Under the pieces are notes generated by a model. It searched no databases, had not been told where the DNA came from, and saw only the letters and a list, made by a program, of their open reading frames with translations. Positions 11,906 through 23,835 of a stretch of DNA of 64,000 bases are shown here, in pieces. Position numbers and translations under genes: made by a program. Source of the stretch: Ichthyophis bannanicus (taxonomy: Eukaryota > Chordata > Amphibia > Gymnophiona > Ichthyophiidae); assembly GCA_033557465.1 (NCBI GenBank), contig CM066045.1, positions 128,981,596-129,045,595 on the forward strand, in the 5' to 3' direction. The number at the start of each line of letters is the position of its first letter. Within the stretch, counting starts at the first letter, position 1.

Positions 11906-12562
11906 CCGCACCGAGTCTCCACACATGGCCACGCACCCCCCCTTGGGCCGCCCCTTGCTCCAAGACCAAGTCTTAGTGACCCACCAGCTCTCAGACTCCC
12001 TGATGTGGTGGCAGGATCCGCAGTACCTCCTGGCAGGGATGCCCTTCCAGGTCCCCAGCCCTCCGAAGAGTCTTCACAACAGATGCCTTCTTACTGGGAT
12101 GGGGAGCCCATTGTGAGGAACCACACTCAGGGCAGCTCATCACCAGCTGAGGGCAACCAGCAAATCAACCTCCTGGAGTTCCGGGCCATATACTTAGCCC
12201 TACAAGCTTTTTACTACCGTTTGAGCCACCAGCCTCTACTGATCCAAACAGACAAACAGATAGCGATGTTCTATGCGAACAAGCAATGGGGCACAGGATC
12301 TCACACCCTTTATTGCGAGGTGATGACACTCTGCTCCTATGCACTCCGTCAGGGAATGCTCCTACGGGCGGTGTATTTACCCAGCCAGGTCCTGGCAGAC
12401 AGATTGAGTAGGGTCCTACAACCACATGAATGGCAGCTGGACCAAAGTGTGGCCACCCAGCTCTTCCAACTCTGGGGGACACCGCAGGTGGACCCCTTCC
12501 CCAGCCTGGATAACTACCATTTGCCTTGCTTCTGCTCTCCCCAGTCCACCCGGGCAAGGTAG

Positions 12563-13808
12563 CAGCAGATGCGTTTCTCATCTCATAGTCGGAAGGCCTC
12601 ATGTATGCCTTCCCATCCACTCCGCTGATTGCCAAGACCCTTTTCAAGGTCCTGCGTGACAGAGCGTTGCTGATCCTGCTGATCACCCAGTGGCCCAGAT
12701 AGCCATGGTTCCCACTGCCCCTCCAGGGCTCTTGTCCCAGGAGGAGGGCTCTCTCCTGCACCCCAATCTGGGATCCCTATTACTGACAACATGACTGCTA
12801 ATAGGGTAGCCTTGGCCCCCTTCAGCCTCTTATGGGAAGTGGAGGAGATCCTTTTCGCCCCCTATAAGGCTTCCACCAGGAGAACTTGTGCCTTTAAATG
12901 GCACAGGTTCTCAGTGTGGTGTGCGGAGCAAGGGGGGAACCTGTTCTGCCCAGTGCAGCTGGTGCTGCAGTACCTTCTCCACCTTTCACAATCCGGGCTC
13001 AAATTGAATTCTGGGAGCACACCACCATCCTCTTGAGGACAAGCCCCTATCAGCTCATCCTCTGGTAACCCGTTTCTGAAGGGGCTCCTGTTCTTGAAAC
13101 CCCTTGTCTGTCCCCCGGCGACAGAGTGGGACCTCAAGCTGGTGCTGTCACAGCTCACCTGCCCACTCTTCGAGCCCCTGGCCACCTGTCATCTCAGGTA
13201 TCTCTCCTGGAAAGTTGCATTCCTGGTGGCACCCAGCTCCACTCACAGAGTCAGCGAGCTCCAAGCAGAGGTGCATATACCAGGTTCTACAAGAATAGGC
13301 TTGTGCTAAGCACGCATCCTAAGTTCCTACAAAGGTGGTGTCCCCCTTGCACCTCAACCAACAGGTGGTGCTCCCCACCTTCTTTCTGAGACCTCACTCC
13401 AGCAGGATGGAGACCATCTTTCACACCTTGGACTGTAAGAGGGACCTGTCCTTCTACATTCAACGTACGCTTGGCCATCACAAAATTTCTCAGCTTTCCA
13501 TTTCCTGCGACTCTAGTCGGCTTGGGCATGCGGTGACCAAGTGGACACTGTCCATCTGGGTGATGGACTGCATTGCCCTCACCTATGAGCAGGCTGGGCT
13601 CACGCTAGATGGCCGGGTCATGGCACACAGTATCAGGGCCATGGTGGCCTCTGTGGCAAACCTGCGGTCCTTCCCAATGTTGGACATCTGCCAAGCCTCC
13701 ACCTGGTCTTCAGTTCATACCTTTGCAGCTGATTACTGCCTGGAGAGGGAGTCTCAATGGGACAGCACCTTCGGCCAGGTCATGCACCATAATCGTTTCG
13801 GGATCTAG
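12563..13808 (+). pseudogene. DIRS-C tyrosine recombinase
   Basis: Linker text (TLFKVLRDRALLILLITQWP) precedes an N-domain with SLLWEVEEILFAPYKAST and FKWHRFSVWCAEQ (12830-12930). The catalytic domain shows HRVSELQ (first Arg, about 13245-13265), AHSIRAMVAS (HxxR, about 13620-13650), and a W plus HTFAADY block near 13700-13735 carrying the Tyr nucleophile. The main RHRY set is therefore legible, although frames change near 13020-13090 and 13300-13340. The enzyme would integrate a circular DNA intermediate without target duplication. Confidence 0.8.
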
Positions 13809-14009
13809 ACAACTCCTACCTTCTGACCCTTCTGTTTTCAGGCTACCAGAGCATTGGTTACATCGAACACATGGGTCCTACTGCAGTCTGTTCTGCAGAC
13901 TCAATTGCTGCTGTTCACAGCTCCCCTTGAGGGCGACCACATTTTTTCCTTATGGGCTTTAGGTAGCCTGTAACTAGGGAGTCCCATATGTGAGGACTGA
14001 CTTCCAGCT

Positions 14010-14107
14010 TATTCCCGGAGAAAGTGTAGTTACTCACCTGTAACAGGTGTTCTCTGGGGTCGGCAGGAATCAGTCCTCACAACTCTCTCTCCTCCCCTTG
14101 GAGTTGC

Positions 14108-14157
<50 letters not shown>

Positions 14158-14376
14158 ATCTTCTTTTTTTTTGGCTAGCTATGCCATCTGACTGAGTAAG
14201 ATGGCACCCTTGGGCGGGAAAGGGACCATGCATGTGTGGCGGCATCTCCCAAAGACTTTCTTTGAAAGCTGGGGAGATGCTTCCATGAGGGCTCCGTCGA
14301 TGCCAATGTCACCCTTATGTGAGGACTGATTCCTGCTGTCCCCAGAGAACACCTGTTGCAGGTGAGTAACTATGCT
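14010..14376 (+). repeat. DIRS-C internal complementary region and right terminal repeat, with (TG)n(TA)n
   Basis: A segment at about 14024-14090 ('agttactcacctgtaacagg' onward) and its inverse at 14311-14376 form arms of about 60 bp around a 220-bp loop. In DIRS elements such a pair is the internal complementary region plus the right terminal repeat, used to close the circular intermediate. The loop holds a TG then TA microsatellite at 14109-14154. Confidence 0.75.
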
Positions 14377-14429
14377 TAATGGGATATTATACCACATACT
14401 GATGGCTAATTCACAACAATGAGAACCAC

Positions 14430-16418
14430 TTGATTTCTTCCTTAAAACCCCCTATGGCCAAAGTTTGGAGTTCAAAAATCCATTTTTGTTCACTGAAAAC
14501 TAAATGAGCTTGTCTATTGCCACTCACATGCCCAGGTTCTCAATCAAGAATGTACCATTGTATATCTTACCAGGTATGCCTGTTACGATGCTAATGGGAA
14601 ACCAGAGAGGCAGTGGTCAACCCAGTCTGTAAACAAGATTTATGCCCCATAAGTCTTATTTTCATCTTCCCAATTGTCCTCTCCATGTACAACAAATCAC
14701 AGAGACAAAGGATGACATAAACTATATAAATGGGCTGGGAATCTGTAGAGTGTTTCAGATGATAGGACATACCCATAACTGGGTTCATCCAAGAACTCAT
14801 AGAGAGTGTCTGGTCACAAAATAGCAGTTACTGCAGGGATATTAACCTTCACTGCCTGAATAAGTAAGCTGTTTTTTTCACAGAATTAAAGTGGATCACA
14901 GTATCCTTAAATCTTTGCCCTTATATATGCTATGCAAGGTCCTGATTCAAAACGGGGATGCAAACCCAAAACACACCAGTGTTTTATTTACACTTTTGGT
15001 GGTTTCACTGGCTTCCTCTGAAAAATGTACTATATACACACATGTTTTTGCAGAGGGGTATGACCAGATTTTGCTAAAAGCCATTCCAGATTAGCAAACA
15101 GCTCTCAAAAAGACTTTCTTGGTCACCATATATGGATATCCCCTTTGCTGTAAATGTTCCCACAAAAATCTGGCTTGTAAATTAAATTCCTGGACAGAGT
15201 GACAAATCCACCGTAAGCATAAACATTGCCCAGTGGGTACAGCTTGTTTAAGTTTCAATGGATGATGGCTCTCGTATCTCAATAAATTGTACCTTTCAAT
15301 AGGCATCTGGTAAACTGTGGTCAAAAGCTTGTGATTCCTCTTATACAACAGAATATCCAAAATGAAACTTGTCAATCAGAAAATTTTAAAGTAAACTGCA
15401 AATATGGATCACAAGCATTCAGCCAATTAAAATATTCTGATGACCAAACCATAAAAATGACATCAATAAACTTTTTAACCGCACCACAATGTGTTGGAAC
15501 CACCTAGATCTATACAGATTTTGTCATATATAAATTTGCTAGACTGGGGGCCATTGTGGCCCCCACCACTGTTTGCAAACAGTGTTTATAAATAAAACAC
15601 TTGTGTGTTTTGGGTTTGCATCCCAGTTTTGAATCAGGACCTTGCATAGCATATATGAGGGGCAAAAATATTAAGGATACCGTGGTCCATTTTAATTCTG
15701 TGAAAAATCGGACCATGTTTTTTATCAAACCTAAAATAATTAATACACAATGCTAACTGTGCCAACATGACCAAAATAGATGTTGGTACTCTCTTCAGTG
15801 GAGTCCTGGTATTCAGCACTTTTTCAATAACCAAATAACGCCCCCCACTGGAGGGATGTTGGTATAAAAGGCCTGAATTTACAACGTAATTAAAACCAAA
15901 TCTGTTGCATCTGATAGTTGCTGTAATTTATTTATTTAAAAAGTTGTGTTTCACCCTAACTGTGCAATAGTTAACAAAAACTGAAGAATGAATCTTGACT
16001 GGAAACTGGGTCTTCCAGGGGGCTGTTTCTATACACCTTATGTTACGTATCAGATAAAGTACAGTAACTCTAGGGGGGTTAACTCATAAAAAAGTATAGT
16101 CTTGTTTAGTAATGTAGCCTTTCTTAAAAGTTATTTGTGTCAGGTCAAACACTTGCCACTGAATCGTCATTCTCCTTCTTCAAATAATATATATTATCAG
16201 GCAATTGTCATCTGGTTTCGTGCAGGTATTGTGTCCTGTTTTGTACCACAATCAAATTGCCTTTATCAACGGAATTTGATAACTGTTTCAGGATGATTCA
16301 TTGATTGAACCAATGCTGATCTCTCAGCTTGTGTAATATTACAGAATCTCTTCCCTTGGTGAAAAGGTGGTATCTTAGAAATATCTCTCAGCACTAGATT
16401 TCGAAATGTAGCAATATA
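14430..16418 (-). pseudogene. Penelope-like element (RT plus GIY-YIG), decayed
   Basis: Right to left: an N-terminal block near 16330-16200 resembling the conserved 'VIKPADKG...IVV' region (VIKF and stops), NYFRFDKK near 15740, GATMAPSLANLYM near 15515-15560, a block at 15375-15091 (FILDILLYKRNHKLLTTVY, RGYPYMVTKKVF), and a linker (YKGKDLR, YPCSNC). It ends with a GIY-YIG-like segment at 14800-14591 (IYIVYVILCLCDLLYM then RTIGKMKIRLMGHKS). Stops and shifts are frequent. Penelope elements pair an RT related to telomerase with this endonuclease. Confidence 0.75.
15590..15715 (+). repeat. Inverted extra copy of a Penelope segment
   Basis: About 120 bp here is the reverse complement, at roughly 90% by eye, of 14876-14996 in the same element. 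The 14876 copy lies where the Penelope linker motif is expected. This one separates NYFRFDKK from GATMAPSLANLYM, so it is the intruder. Confidence 0.75.
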
Positions 16419-16420
16419 TG

Positions 16421-17399
16421 GGGGATATTTACTAAAGTGCGTAAGATGTCATTGCATCACTAACGTTGCAAAGTTAGTGCTGCGGTGAAAGCTAAGGTGG
16501 TTAAAATTCAGATATTGCAGGCAATCTTCTGTGATATCTGCATTTTGTGTGGTAGAGTGGGGGAGGGGGATATAGGTAGGGAGAAAGTGTGCCGATAGTG
16601 GGCAGCCACCACGTGGACCTTTGTCATGTGTTGGCTGCCAATATTGGCCTGATCTCAGCTGAAGATTATGCCATCTTATGTTGATGTTTTAGCACTAGAG
16701 GACCGCACTGCAAGACCGGTGCCATTTTTTTAGTTGCCAGAGAAGGGGGCAAGTGCAGAAGGGGACTGCTCCTGCTCACTTACTGCTTGCTAGACCTTTT
16801 GGATTGCGATTCCAACTGACTAGTTGGGATTTTAGGACAATGGAAGGGAGGGGGTGAGTGATAGCTCGACTGGCTAATCGGGATTTTTTTTTTACACTGG
16901 GGAGGAGTGGGGTAGGTGGCTGCTAGACCCACTGACTTGCTGGGATGTTTTTAAGTTTTAGAAGGGTGAAGAGGGGGTGCCCAAAGACCCTCCTGATGGC
17001 AGCAGTAACGGGTTGGGTGCTGTCCAGGGGTGGTAGTGCTCAAGGGGGGTGTGAGGAAGCAGGTTACTGTGCTGGTGCCCCGGATCAGCAAATCGGAGGC
17101 ATCAACATATTTAAGAAAGGGAGGAAGTATGTAGGGGGCTGGGGGGGATCGGGACAGTTCCCAATGCGATTGGGGGGACAGAGTGATTGCTTGCCCAGTC
17201 CTCCCCTTGCACTTGCCCTGGATCACGTGATCCCTAAATCTGCAGGCAGTGTGGGAGTACCCGCGTTAGGTACTGATGCAGGGATCAAGGGTCACCACAC
17301 TAAGTGCAAGCCCCTGCAGATACCGCACAGTTCACCTATCCCATGACATTTTTACATATGCTGCAGAATCACTTACCGCAGTTTGGTAAACATGCCCCT
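16421..17399. mobile_element. TIR element of about 1 kb, non-coding
   Basis: Left end 'gggggatatttactaaag' and the inverse of the right end 'ggggcatgtttaccaaa' form terminal repeats of about 18 bp. TAT flanks both sides. Similar starts occur at 25917, 40637 and 11828. The inside has no convincing ORF. A TA/TAT target suggests a Tc1/mariner or Harbinger-like mover; I cannot decide. Confidence 0.55.
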
Positions 17400-19120
17400 A
17401 TGTGCCCAAAGGGCATGGTGGCATTTATTTAGGCTTTGGCTACTGATTCTTCTTGAGATGGGCTCTCTCTTTGGTAAAAAAATAATTTAATCTTTAGGTT
17501 CTAGACAATCCAATAAGAGGCCAATTCTGTTCGGGACACGTCTAGCATGTCCAGACATCCAGAATCTGGATGGGTCGGATTTCTACCCGATTCTGATCTC
17601 GCGGGGGCTATATGTCCCAATGAGATCAGAATCGGGTGCAACTAGCCTGGTCGGGCAGGATGTGCCCCAATTCCAGGCTGCTGGATGTCCTGGATCCTGC
17701 ACTGCTAGCCCAGCCTGGGCTCCTGCATGAAGCCACGGTGTTATGACGTCTCGTCGCTATGGCACTGCGGCTCCATGCTGGAGCCCCGATCGCCCGCACT
17801 GCAAAAACTATCCTGTTCCCTGTTGCCTGACCCCCTATCAGGCCTTCCGAGGCCAGGATCGGGCTGCGGGGAACCCCTTGCCTTGCTCACTTGTGTCTCG
17901 GGTCCCGGCCAGGCTGGTCTCCGATGTTGGGGGAGACCTATTCCACCTCATAAGTCCCCTGTCTAGATCACTGACCCTGGACGTACAGGGCCAACACCAG
18001 AATTGACCCTGTATGTCCAGGGTCAGGGTCCGGCCTACTCCCCGCCCTCGATCCTCCTCCAGCTCCACCCCTCCCATTCCCAACCAGAGCTCCCCACACA
18101 TCTCTGCATCTTTGACTGGAATCGGCACCCTGGTGTTTAGCAGGGATATACATCCAACCTGAACGTGTACCCCTGCTAAACATGAAGCAGAATGACCCCC
18201 TAAATGTCCAAATGAGCTTGTAGGACATCAGAACAGATGGTCGGCATGAGTGAACACGTGTTCTTGTTCTTGAGTCAGGGCAATGTCTGAAAGATGTATA
18301 ACGGCTGAACTTTCTGGCTGTCCAACCATGTGACAGAAACTCATATCACATATATAGATAAAAACTTCTGATAATTAAAGCACTTAGGGGACCAATGATT
18401 GGTTGAAGTGTAGGCTAATACAGCATTGAAAATTGCTGCAGATAAGCTGCCTTGCTGAGGTCCCCTAATAATAATAAAAATGTCATGAATTTTGAGGTGC
18501 TTATGATGAGATTAGGTATAATACTTAATTGATACTGATCTAAAGAGTGTTTTTCTGTTGTGGATTTACCATTAGGTCTCAGCTAGGAGAGAGATGTACA
18601 ATATAAGAATACACATACTGATGATCAGAGTCAGAGGGACACTTTTTATTTGGTATTTTAATAACAATAATCCATTGGCACATTGTTAAAGAACAGAGTG
18701 TACCATGTCCCCACATGTAAATATCTAACTTCATAGCTTCAGGCTACTGCAACAGTGATGGAACACAATATTTGAATGAAGTCCTGTCTGAATAGAAATT
18801 ACTCTCTTCCGCTCCACCTCCTCTTTAGATCAGTAATATCTCTTTATTTTTTGAGGAAGGTGGCAACTGAGGCACATACTTGTTGTAAGCTGAGAACCAC
18901 TTAGATGCTATAAGGGGGAAAAAAAGCACAGAATATTTACTGATCTCTCTAAATAGCAAGTGACATGGAAATCCTACACTAGGAGTCTTGCAAGTTTGCT
19001 TTGAATATTTGTTTTATCTTAGATTTCCTAATCAGTTTTTCATCTGGCAACACACTTGTTTGTCCTTTGTAGTTCTGTGTGCTGAAGCACTGTTTGGGAA
19101 TAGGTTTATAGGTCATTTTA
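17400..19120. other. No gene seen; hairpins in a CpG-rich part
   Basis: 17536-18180 is GC-rich and has two clean hairpins: 16-bp perfect arms at 17585-17600/17622-17637, and arms near 17973-17992/18005-18024. It may be a MITE. 18200-19120 is AT-rich and I recognise nothing in it. Confidence 0.4.
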
Positions 19121-19237
19121 GGCTGGGGGTTCTCAATCCAGTCTTCACCTAGCCGGTCAGGTTTTCAGGATAACCACAATGAATATGCATGAGAGAGATC
19201 TGCTTTCAGTGGAGGCGGGGCATTCAGATCTCTCTCA
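19121..19237 (+). mobile_element. Palindromic MITE, left part
   Basis: 'ggttctcaatccagtc' then 'aggttttcaggataaccaca' and 'gaatatgcatgaga', turning back at 'cagatctctctcat'. The missing arm is at 24594-24668, on the far side of the CR1 insertion. Related pieces lie at 27207-27300, 28390-28470, 29480-29560 and 63158-63716. Confidence 0.7.
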
Positions 19238-19403
19238 TAAGAACATAAGATATGCCATACTGGGTCAGACCAAGGTCCATCAAGCCCAGTATCCTGTTTC
19301 CAACAGTGGCCAATCTAGGTCATACGTACCTAGCAGTTTCCCCAAAAGACACAGGTTCCACAATGCTTGTACTGGGTCAAGCATTGATATCCTGGGTCCC
19401 TTC

Positions 19404-22170
19404 TTAATAATGGTCTATGGACCTTTCCTCCAGGAACTTGTCCAAACATTTTTTAAGCCCAGCTACACTAACAGCCTTTACTACATCCTCCGGTAACAAA
19501 TTCCAGAGTTTGATTACACGTTGAGTGAAAAAATACTTTCTCTTATTTGTCTTAAATAGTTTACCCTGTAGCTTCATTGCATGTCCCTTAGTCTTTCTAT
19601 ATTCTGATGACGTAAACAATCGATCTACGTTTACCCGTTCCACTCAATTCATTAATTTATAGACCTCTATCATATCTCCCTTCAGGCATCTCTTTTCCAG
19701 GTTGAAGAGCCCTAACCTTTTTAGCCTCTCTTCATAGGAGTAGCCTTCCATCCCCTTTACCATTTTGGTGGCTCTTCTCTGTATTTTTTCTAATAACGCT
19801 ATATCCTTTTTAAAATACAGTAACCAGAATTGCACACAATATTCAAGGTGCGGTCGTACCATGGAACGATACAGAGGCATTATCCTTTATTTTATTTTCC
19901 ATTCCTTTCCTTATGATACCTAGCATTCTATTTGGCCGCCATTGCACACTGGGCTGAGGGTTTTAACATATTATCCACAATCATGCCAAAATCTTTTTCC
20001 TGGGTGGTGGTTCCCAATGTGGAACCTTGCATCGTGTAGCCATAGTTTGGGTTGTTCTTTCCTAGCTGCATAACTTTGCACTTGTCCATATTAAATTTCA
20101 TCTGCCATTTTGATGCCCAGTCTTCCAATTTATCAAGATCCTCTTGCAATTTTCCACAATCCTCATAGGTTTTAACAACTTTAAATAGTTTTGTGTCATC
20201 TGCAAATTTAATAACCTCACTCGTTATTCCCTTTTCCAGGTCATTTATGAATATGTCAAAAAGCAGCGGACCCAGCACAGATCCCTGGGGTACTCCACTA
20301 TTCACCTTTTTCCATTGGGAAAATTGGTCATTTAGCCCTAACCTCTGCTTTCTATCTTTTAACCAGTTCATGAGCCACAATAGTACACTGCCTCCTATCC
20401 CATGACTTTTTAGTTTTGCTAAAAGTCTCTGATGAAGGAGCTTGTCAAATGCTTTCTGAAAGTCCAGATACACTATATCAACTGACTCACCTTTGTCTAC
20501 CTGTTTATTCACACCTTCAAAAAGAGATAACAGATTAGTAAGACAAGATCTTCCTTGTCTAAAGCCATGTTGGCCGTCTCCCATTAGACCATGACTATCT
20601 AAATGTTGAGTAATTTTGTTCTTTATGATGGTTTCTACCATTTTTCCTGGTACTGACGTCAGGCTTACCGGTCTGTAGTTTCCTGGATCACCTCTGGAAC
20701 CCCTTTTAAAAATTGGCGTTACATTGGCGATCCTCCACTCTTCAGGTATTACAGATAATTTTAATGATAGTTCACAGATTACTAATAGCAGGTCTGCAAT
20801 CTCATATTTCAGTTCTTTCAACACCCTTGGATATATAACATCCAATCCAGGTGATTTGCTACTCTTCAGTTTATCAAATAGTTGCAATACAACTTCCCGG
20901 TGTAACGATATTTCTTTCAATTCTTCTGCAGTATCACCTGTAAATACCACTTCAGTCATGGGTAACATCCCTATATCTTCCTCAGTAAAGACTGAAGCAA
21001 AGAATTCATTCAGTCTCGCCACTATAGCCTTGTCCCCTCTTACTGCCCCTTTTACCCCTCTATCATCTAATGATCCAACTGACTCTCTCACAGGTTTTTT
21101 GCTACGAATGTACTTTGAAAAAGCCTTTTTTACACATTTTTGCTTCCGTAGCAAGTTTCTTCTCAAATTCTCTCTTTGCCTGCCTTATCAATGCCTTGCA
21201 TTTAACTTGCCAGTGCTTGTGCTGTTTCCAGTTTTCGTCATTTGGCTCTTTTTTCCATTTCCTGAAAGATGCTTTTTTGGCAACAACAGCCTCTCTGACC
21301 TCACCTTTAAACCATGCTGGCAGTTTTTTAGACTTCCTTCCACTTTTCTTAAAGTGTGGAATACAGCTGGTCTGGGCTTCCAAGACAGTATTTTTCAACA
21401 CCACCCAAGCTTGATATACGTCTTTAACCTTTGCAACTGCTCCTTTTAGTTTTTTCTTAACTATTTTCCTCATTTTATCATAGTCTCCCTTTCGAAAGTT
21501 AAGATGTAGTATTGTGGATTCCCTTATCATCCCTCCTCCATTAATTAAATCAAACACGATCATGCTATGATCACTATTGCCAGGTGGCCCCACCACCCTT
21601 ATCTCTTGCACCAGATATGGTGTTCCACTAAGGACCATGGCTTCCCCTCTGGTCGGTTCATGAACCAGCTGCTCCAAGAAGCAGTCATTTATTTCATCTA
21701 GGAACTTTATCTCCCTAGCATGTCCTGCCATGACACTGACCCAGTCAATACCGGGGTAATTGAAATCACCTATTATTTTTACCGTTCTGTTCCTTCTGGC
21801 CAGGCAGTTGATAGTACACCCCCACTGCCATCGCCTTCCCTTTTTTACATGGAATTTCAATCCATAGAGATTCTACAGAAAATTTTTGTTTCTGCAAAAC
21901 ATTAATCCTTTCTGACTCAATGCCCTCTCTAATATAGAGTGCAACCCCTCCACCAATTTGATCAGCTCTATCATTACAATATAGTTTGTACGAATGTATC
22001 ACAGTGTCCCAGTGGTTGTCCTCCTTCCACCATGTCTCTGAGATTCCAATCATATCTAACCTCTCATTTAGTGCTATATATTATAACTCTCCATCTTATT
22101 TTTTAGACTTCTATTATTTGCATACAAGCATTTTAGAGACTGTATTTTATTCATATTAATCTGGCTATTG
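19404..22170 (-). pseudogene. CR1 ORF2: endonuclease and reverse transcriptase
   Basis: Endonuclease: MIGISETWW (about 22050), GGGVALYIREG, GDFNYPGIDW and SDHSMIVF. RT: GNYRPVSLTSVPGKMVE, QHGFRQGRSCLTNLL, VYLDFQKAFDKL, GVPQGSVLGPLLF and FADDTKLF (20194-20205). The C-terminal domain has [18 protein letters not shown] and [16 protein letters not shown]. Frames change near 21800, 21150 and 19900. A strong match to the CR1 clade throughout. Without the shifts it would be of normal length. Confidence 0.85.
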
Positions 22171-22374
22171 GTAGGCATGGGTAATTTGGAATCTTTAAGC
22201 TCTGTCTGTGCCATACTCAAGGGCATTTGGGCTACTTGACTGTTTTTTTGGAACCTCTCTGCTTTTGGTAGTATCCTTCAAGGATACATTCTTCCAAACC
22301 ATGCGCTCTTGGGCGACTGTTGGCTTTACCCTATTATCTGGTTTAAAAGCTACTCTAGCTCCTTTTTAAAGGTT

Positions 22375-22668
22375 AATTAATTAATTAATTTATCATTTCT
22401 TATATACTGCCTTTCATGATTATCAAGGTGGTTTACATTGAACAAACTGAAATTACATTGAACAGGGCATTATAACTTGAGATAACTATTTTACAGGGAA
22501 CATGGGCAATGGAGGGTTAAGTGGCTTGCCCAAGACCAAAAGGAGCACCTGTGGGACTAGAAACCCCAGTCCTTCTGGCCCAAGGTTGCTGTCCTCTAGT
22601 GGGATTTGAACCCACGACCTTCCGACTTGAGGTAACTTCCCCCAACCACTAGGCCACTCCTCCCCCTT
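22375..22668 (-). mobile_element. tRNA-derived CORE-SINE with L2-type tail
   Basis: Minus strand: an A-box-like 'gtggcctagtggttgg' (about 22640-22655) and B box 'ggttcaaatccc' (about 22600-22612) give a tRNA head. A CORE segment with 'cttgggcaagccacttaacc' (22515-22540) follows, as in MIR-type SINEs. The 3' tail carries a hairpin (22401-22434) like that of the L2 ends in this window, then an ATTA repeat. It is inserted between ORF1 and ORF2 of the CR1, with 'ttaa' at both sides. The head is too diverged to be a working tRNA. Confidence 0.8.
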
Positions 22669-23516
22669 AATGCCAGCAACCTGGTTCCATCCCAGTTAAA
22701 GTGAAGCCCATACCTTCGGAAGAGCCCCCTCCTTTCCCCAGAATAGTTCCCGAGTTCCTAACAAATCCAAAACCCTCATTCTTGCACCATCGTCTCATCC
22801 ACGCATTGAGACTCTGGAGCTCTGCCTGCCTTTTGGGTCCTGCACGTAGAACGGGAATCATTTCAGAGAACGCTACCCTGGAAGTTCTGGATTTCAACTT
22901 CCTACCTAAAAGCCTAAATTTAGCCTCCAGAACCTTCCTACCACATTTTCCTATTTCATTGGTACCGACATGTACCAAGACAGCAGACTCCTCCCCAGCA
23001 CTATCTAAGACCTTATCTAGGTGGCGCGTGAGGTCCGCTACCTTCGCACCAGGCAGGCATGTTACCAGGCGATCCTCACGTCCACCAGCCACCCAGCTAT
23101 CTACATGCCTAATGATCGAATCACCAACTATAATGGCTGTCCTAACCCTTCCCACATGGCCCTGGAGAAACTTCCTCGGTGTGAGAGGGTTTTACATCAC
23201 CTGATGGACAGGTCCTAGTTACAGGATCACTTCCTGCCACACCAGGGTGATACTCTCCTGTCACGTGACCTCTCTCCTCCATGGCAACAGGGATGCTGCC
23301 AGACTGCAGATGGGACTTCAGAACTGTATCCCTGTAGGTCTCGTCTGTGTACCTTTCTGTCTTCCTTATGTCTTCCTAGTCTGCTACTCTAGCCTCTAGA
23401 GAATGGACTCATTCCCTGAGAGCAAAGAGCTCCTTGCACCTAGTGCACACATAAGACCTCTCATCAACTGGGAGAAAATCATACATGTGACACTCAAACG
23501 ACTGGAAAGCCCCCAT
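22667..23516 (-). pseudogene. CR1 ORF1: Cys-rich N-terminus plus SGNH/GDSL esterase-like domain
   Basis: ATG 23516 opens MGAFQSFECHMYDFLP with a following YVCTRCKELFALRE, a CxxC finger and short coiled coil, interrupted by stops. From 23155 a GDSL-type domain is open: AIIVGDSIIRHVD (Ser block) and VHVGTNEIGK. The usual catalytic DGLHL near the C-terminus reads MGFTL, so the His is gone here. Such an esterase domain is known for ORF1 of several CR1/L2-group LINEs; its role in the cycle is unsettled. The SINE sits directly behind the stop. Confidence 0.75.
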
Positions 23517-23559
23517 CTCGCTGCTGGACTGCTGTCTGCATCTTAATTTTAAGCTTGTG

Positions 23560-23835
23560 TTTAGATCTTTAAGTTGCTGTGGATGCTACCTAGATTCATT
23601 TACCTAGACTCATGTAGCTCTACATATAGCTGCATTTAGTTGCTTTGTACATAGTTCTCACGTTCTCTGTTTCACTGTTCATGAAACCTGTTTAATGTAT
23701 ACCAAATTTATTGTCCTGTTCATTGTAAGCACAGATCAATTATTTGAGATGTGTAGTTTTTATGTTCATTGTAAACCGCACTGATGACGAATAGCGCGGT
23801 ATAAAAGAAACTGTAAATAAATAAATAAATAATAA
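23560..23835 (+). mobile_element. L2-type LINE 3' end
   Basis: Non-coding tail finishing with hairpin 'accgcactgatgacgaatag' plus 'cgcggt' (23775-23800) and (AAATA)n. Opposite in direction to the CR1 around it. The left edge is approximate. Confidence 0.6.

Larger units (their letters stand above)
7661..11956 (+). mobile_element. hAT-like non-autonomous element with hairpin and minisatellite cargo
   Basis: It starts 'cagggccggccc' and ends with an imperfect inverse ('gggccgcccctt'). It is flanked by 8-bp repeats gttccaag (7653-7660) and gctccaag (11957-11964), one mismatch. Eight-bp duplications and this terminus fit hAT transposons. Removal restores the DIRS reading frame exactly. Inside are a long hairpin, a G-rich minisatellite, an AT-rich segment shared with the module at 42179-44312, and a nested ORF1-only LINE. 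No transposase is visible, so it must have been moved in trans. Confidence 0.7.
6650..12562 (+). pseudogene. DIRS-C reverse transcriptase and RNase H, split by insertion
   Basis: RT blocks: GFYSRYFLMPKRTGGLRPIL (6918-6980), LCSLDLKDAYTHILIHP (7079-7130) and YQYRVLPFRLASTPRVF (7170-7220). The expected YLDDWL box (about 7276) reads YLTTGL in one frame and PYDWL in another, so the active site is lost. The 7661-11956 insertion divides the gene. RNase H resumes at 12005-12562 with INLLEFRAIYLALQAF, LIQTDKQIAMFYANK and VYLPSQVLADRLSR. The residue order matches DIRS pol. Confidence 0.75.
4606..14376 (+). mobile_element. DIRS-C: DIRS tyrosine-recombinase retrotransposon, interrupted
   Basis: Order along the plus strand: gag, RT, RNase H, tyrosine recombinase, then an internal complementary region (about 14024-14095) and inverted terminal repeat (14311-14376). 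A 4.3-kb element sits at 7661-11956. Removing it rejoins the RT-RNase H linker in frame, so DIRS-C was there first. The left terminal repeat is not visible at about 4606, so the 5' end is truncated or rearranged. All ORFs are broken. Confidence 0.8.

Noticed and set aside
14109..14154. (TA)n as a regulatory element
   Set aside because: Simple microsatellite in the DIRS-C terminal loop.
22590..22668. Functional tRNA gene
   Set aside because: A and B boxes are present but the fold is incomplete and it continues into a CORE segment and LINE tail, so it is a SINE.
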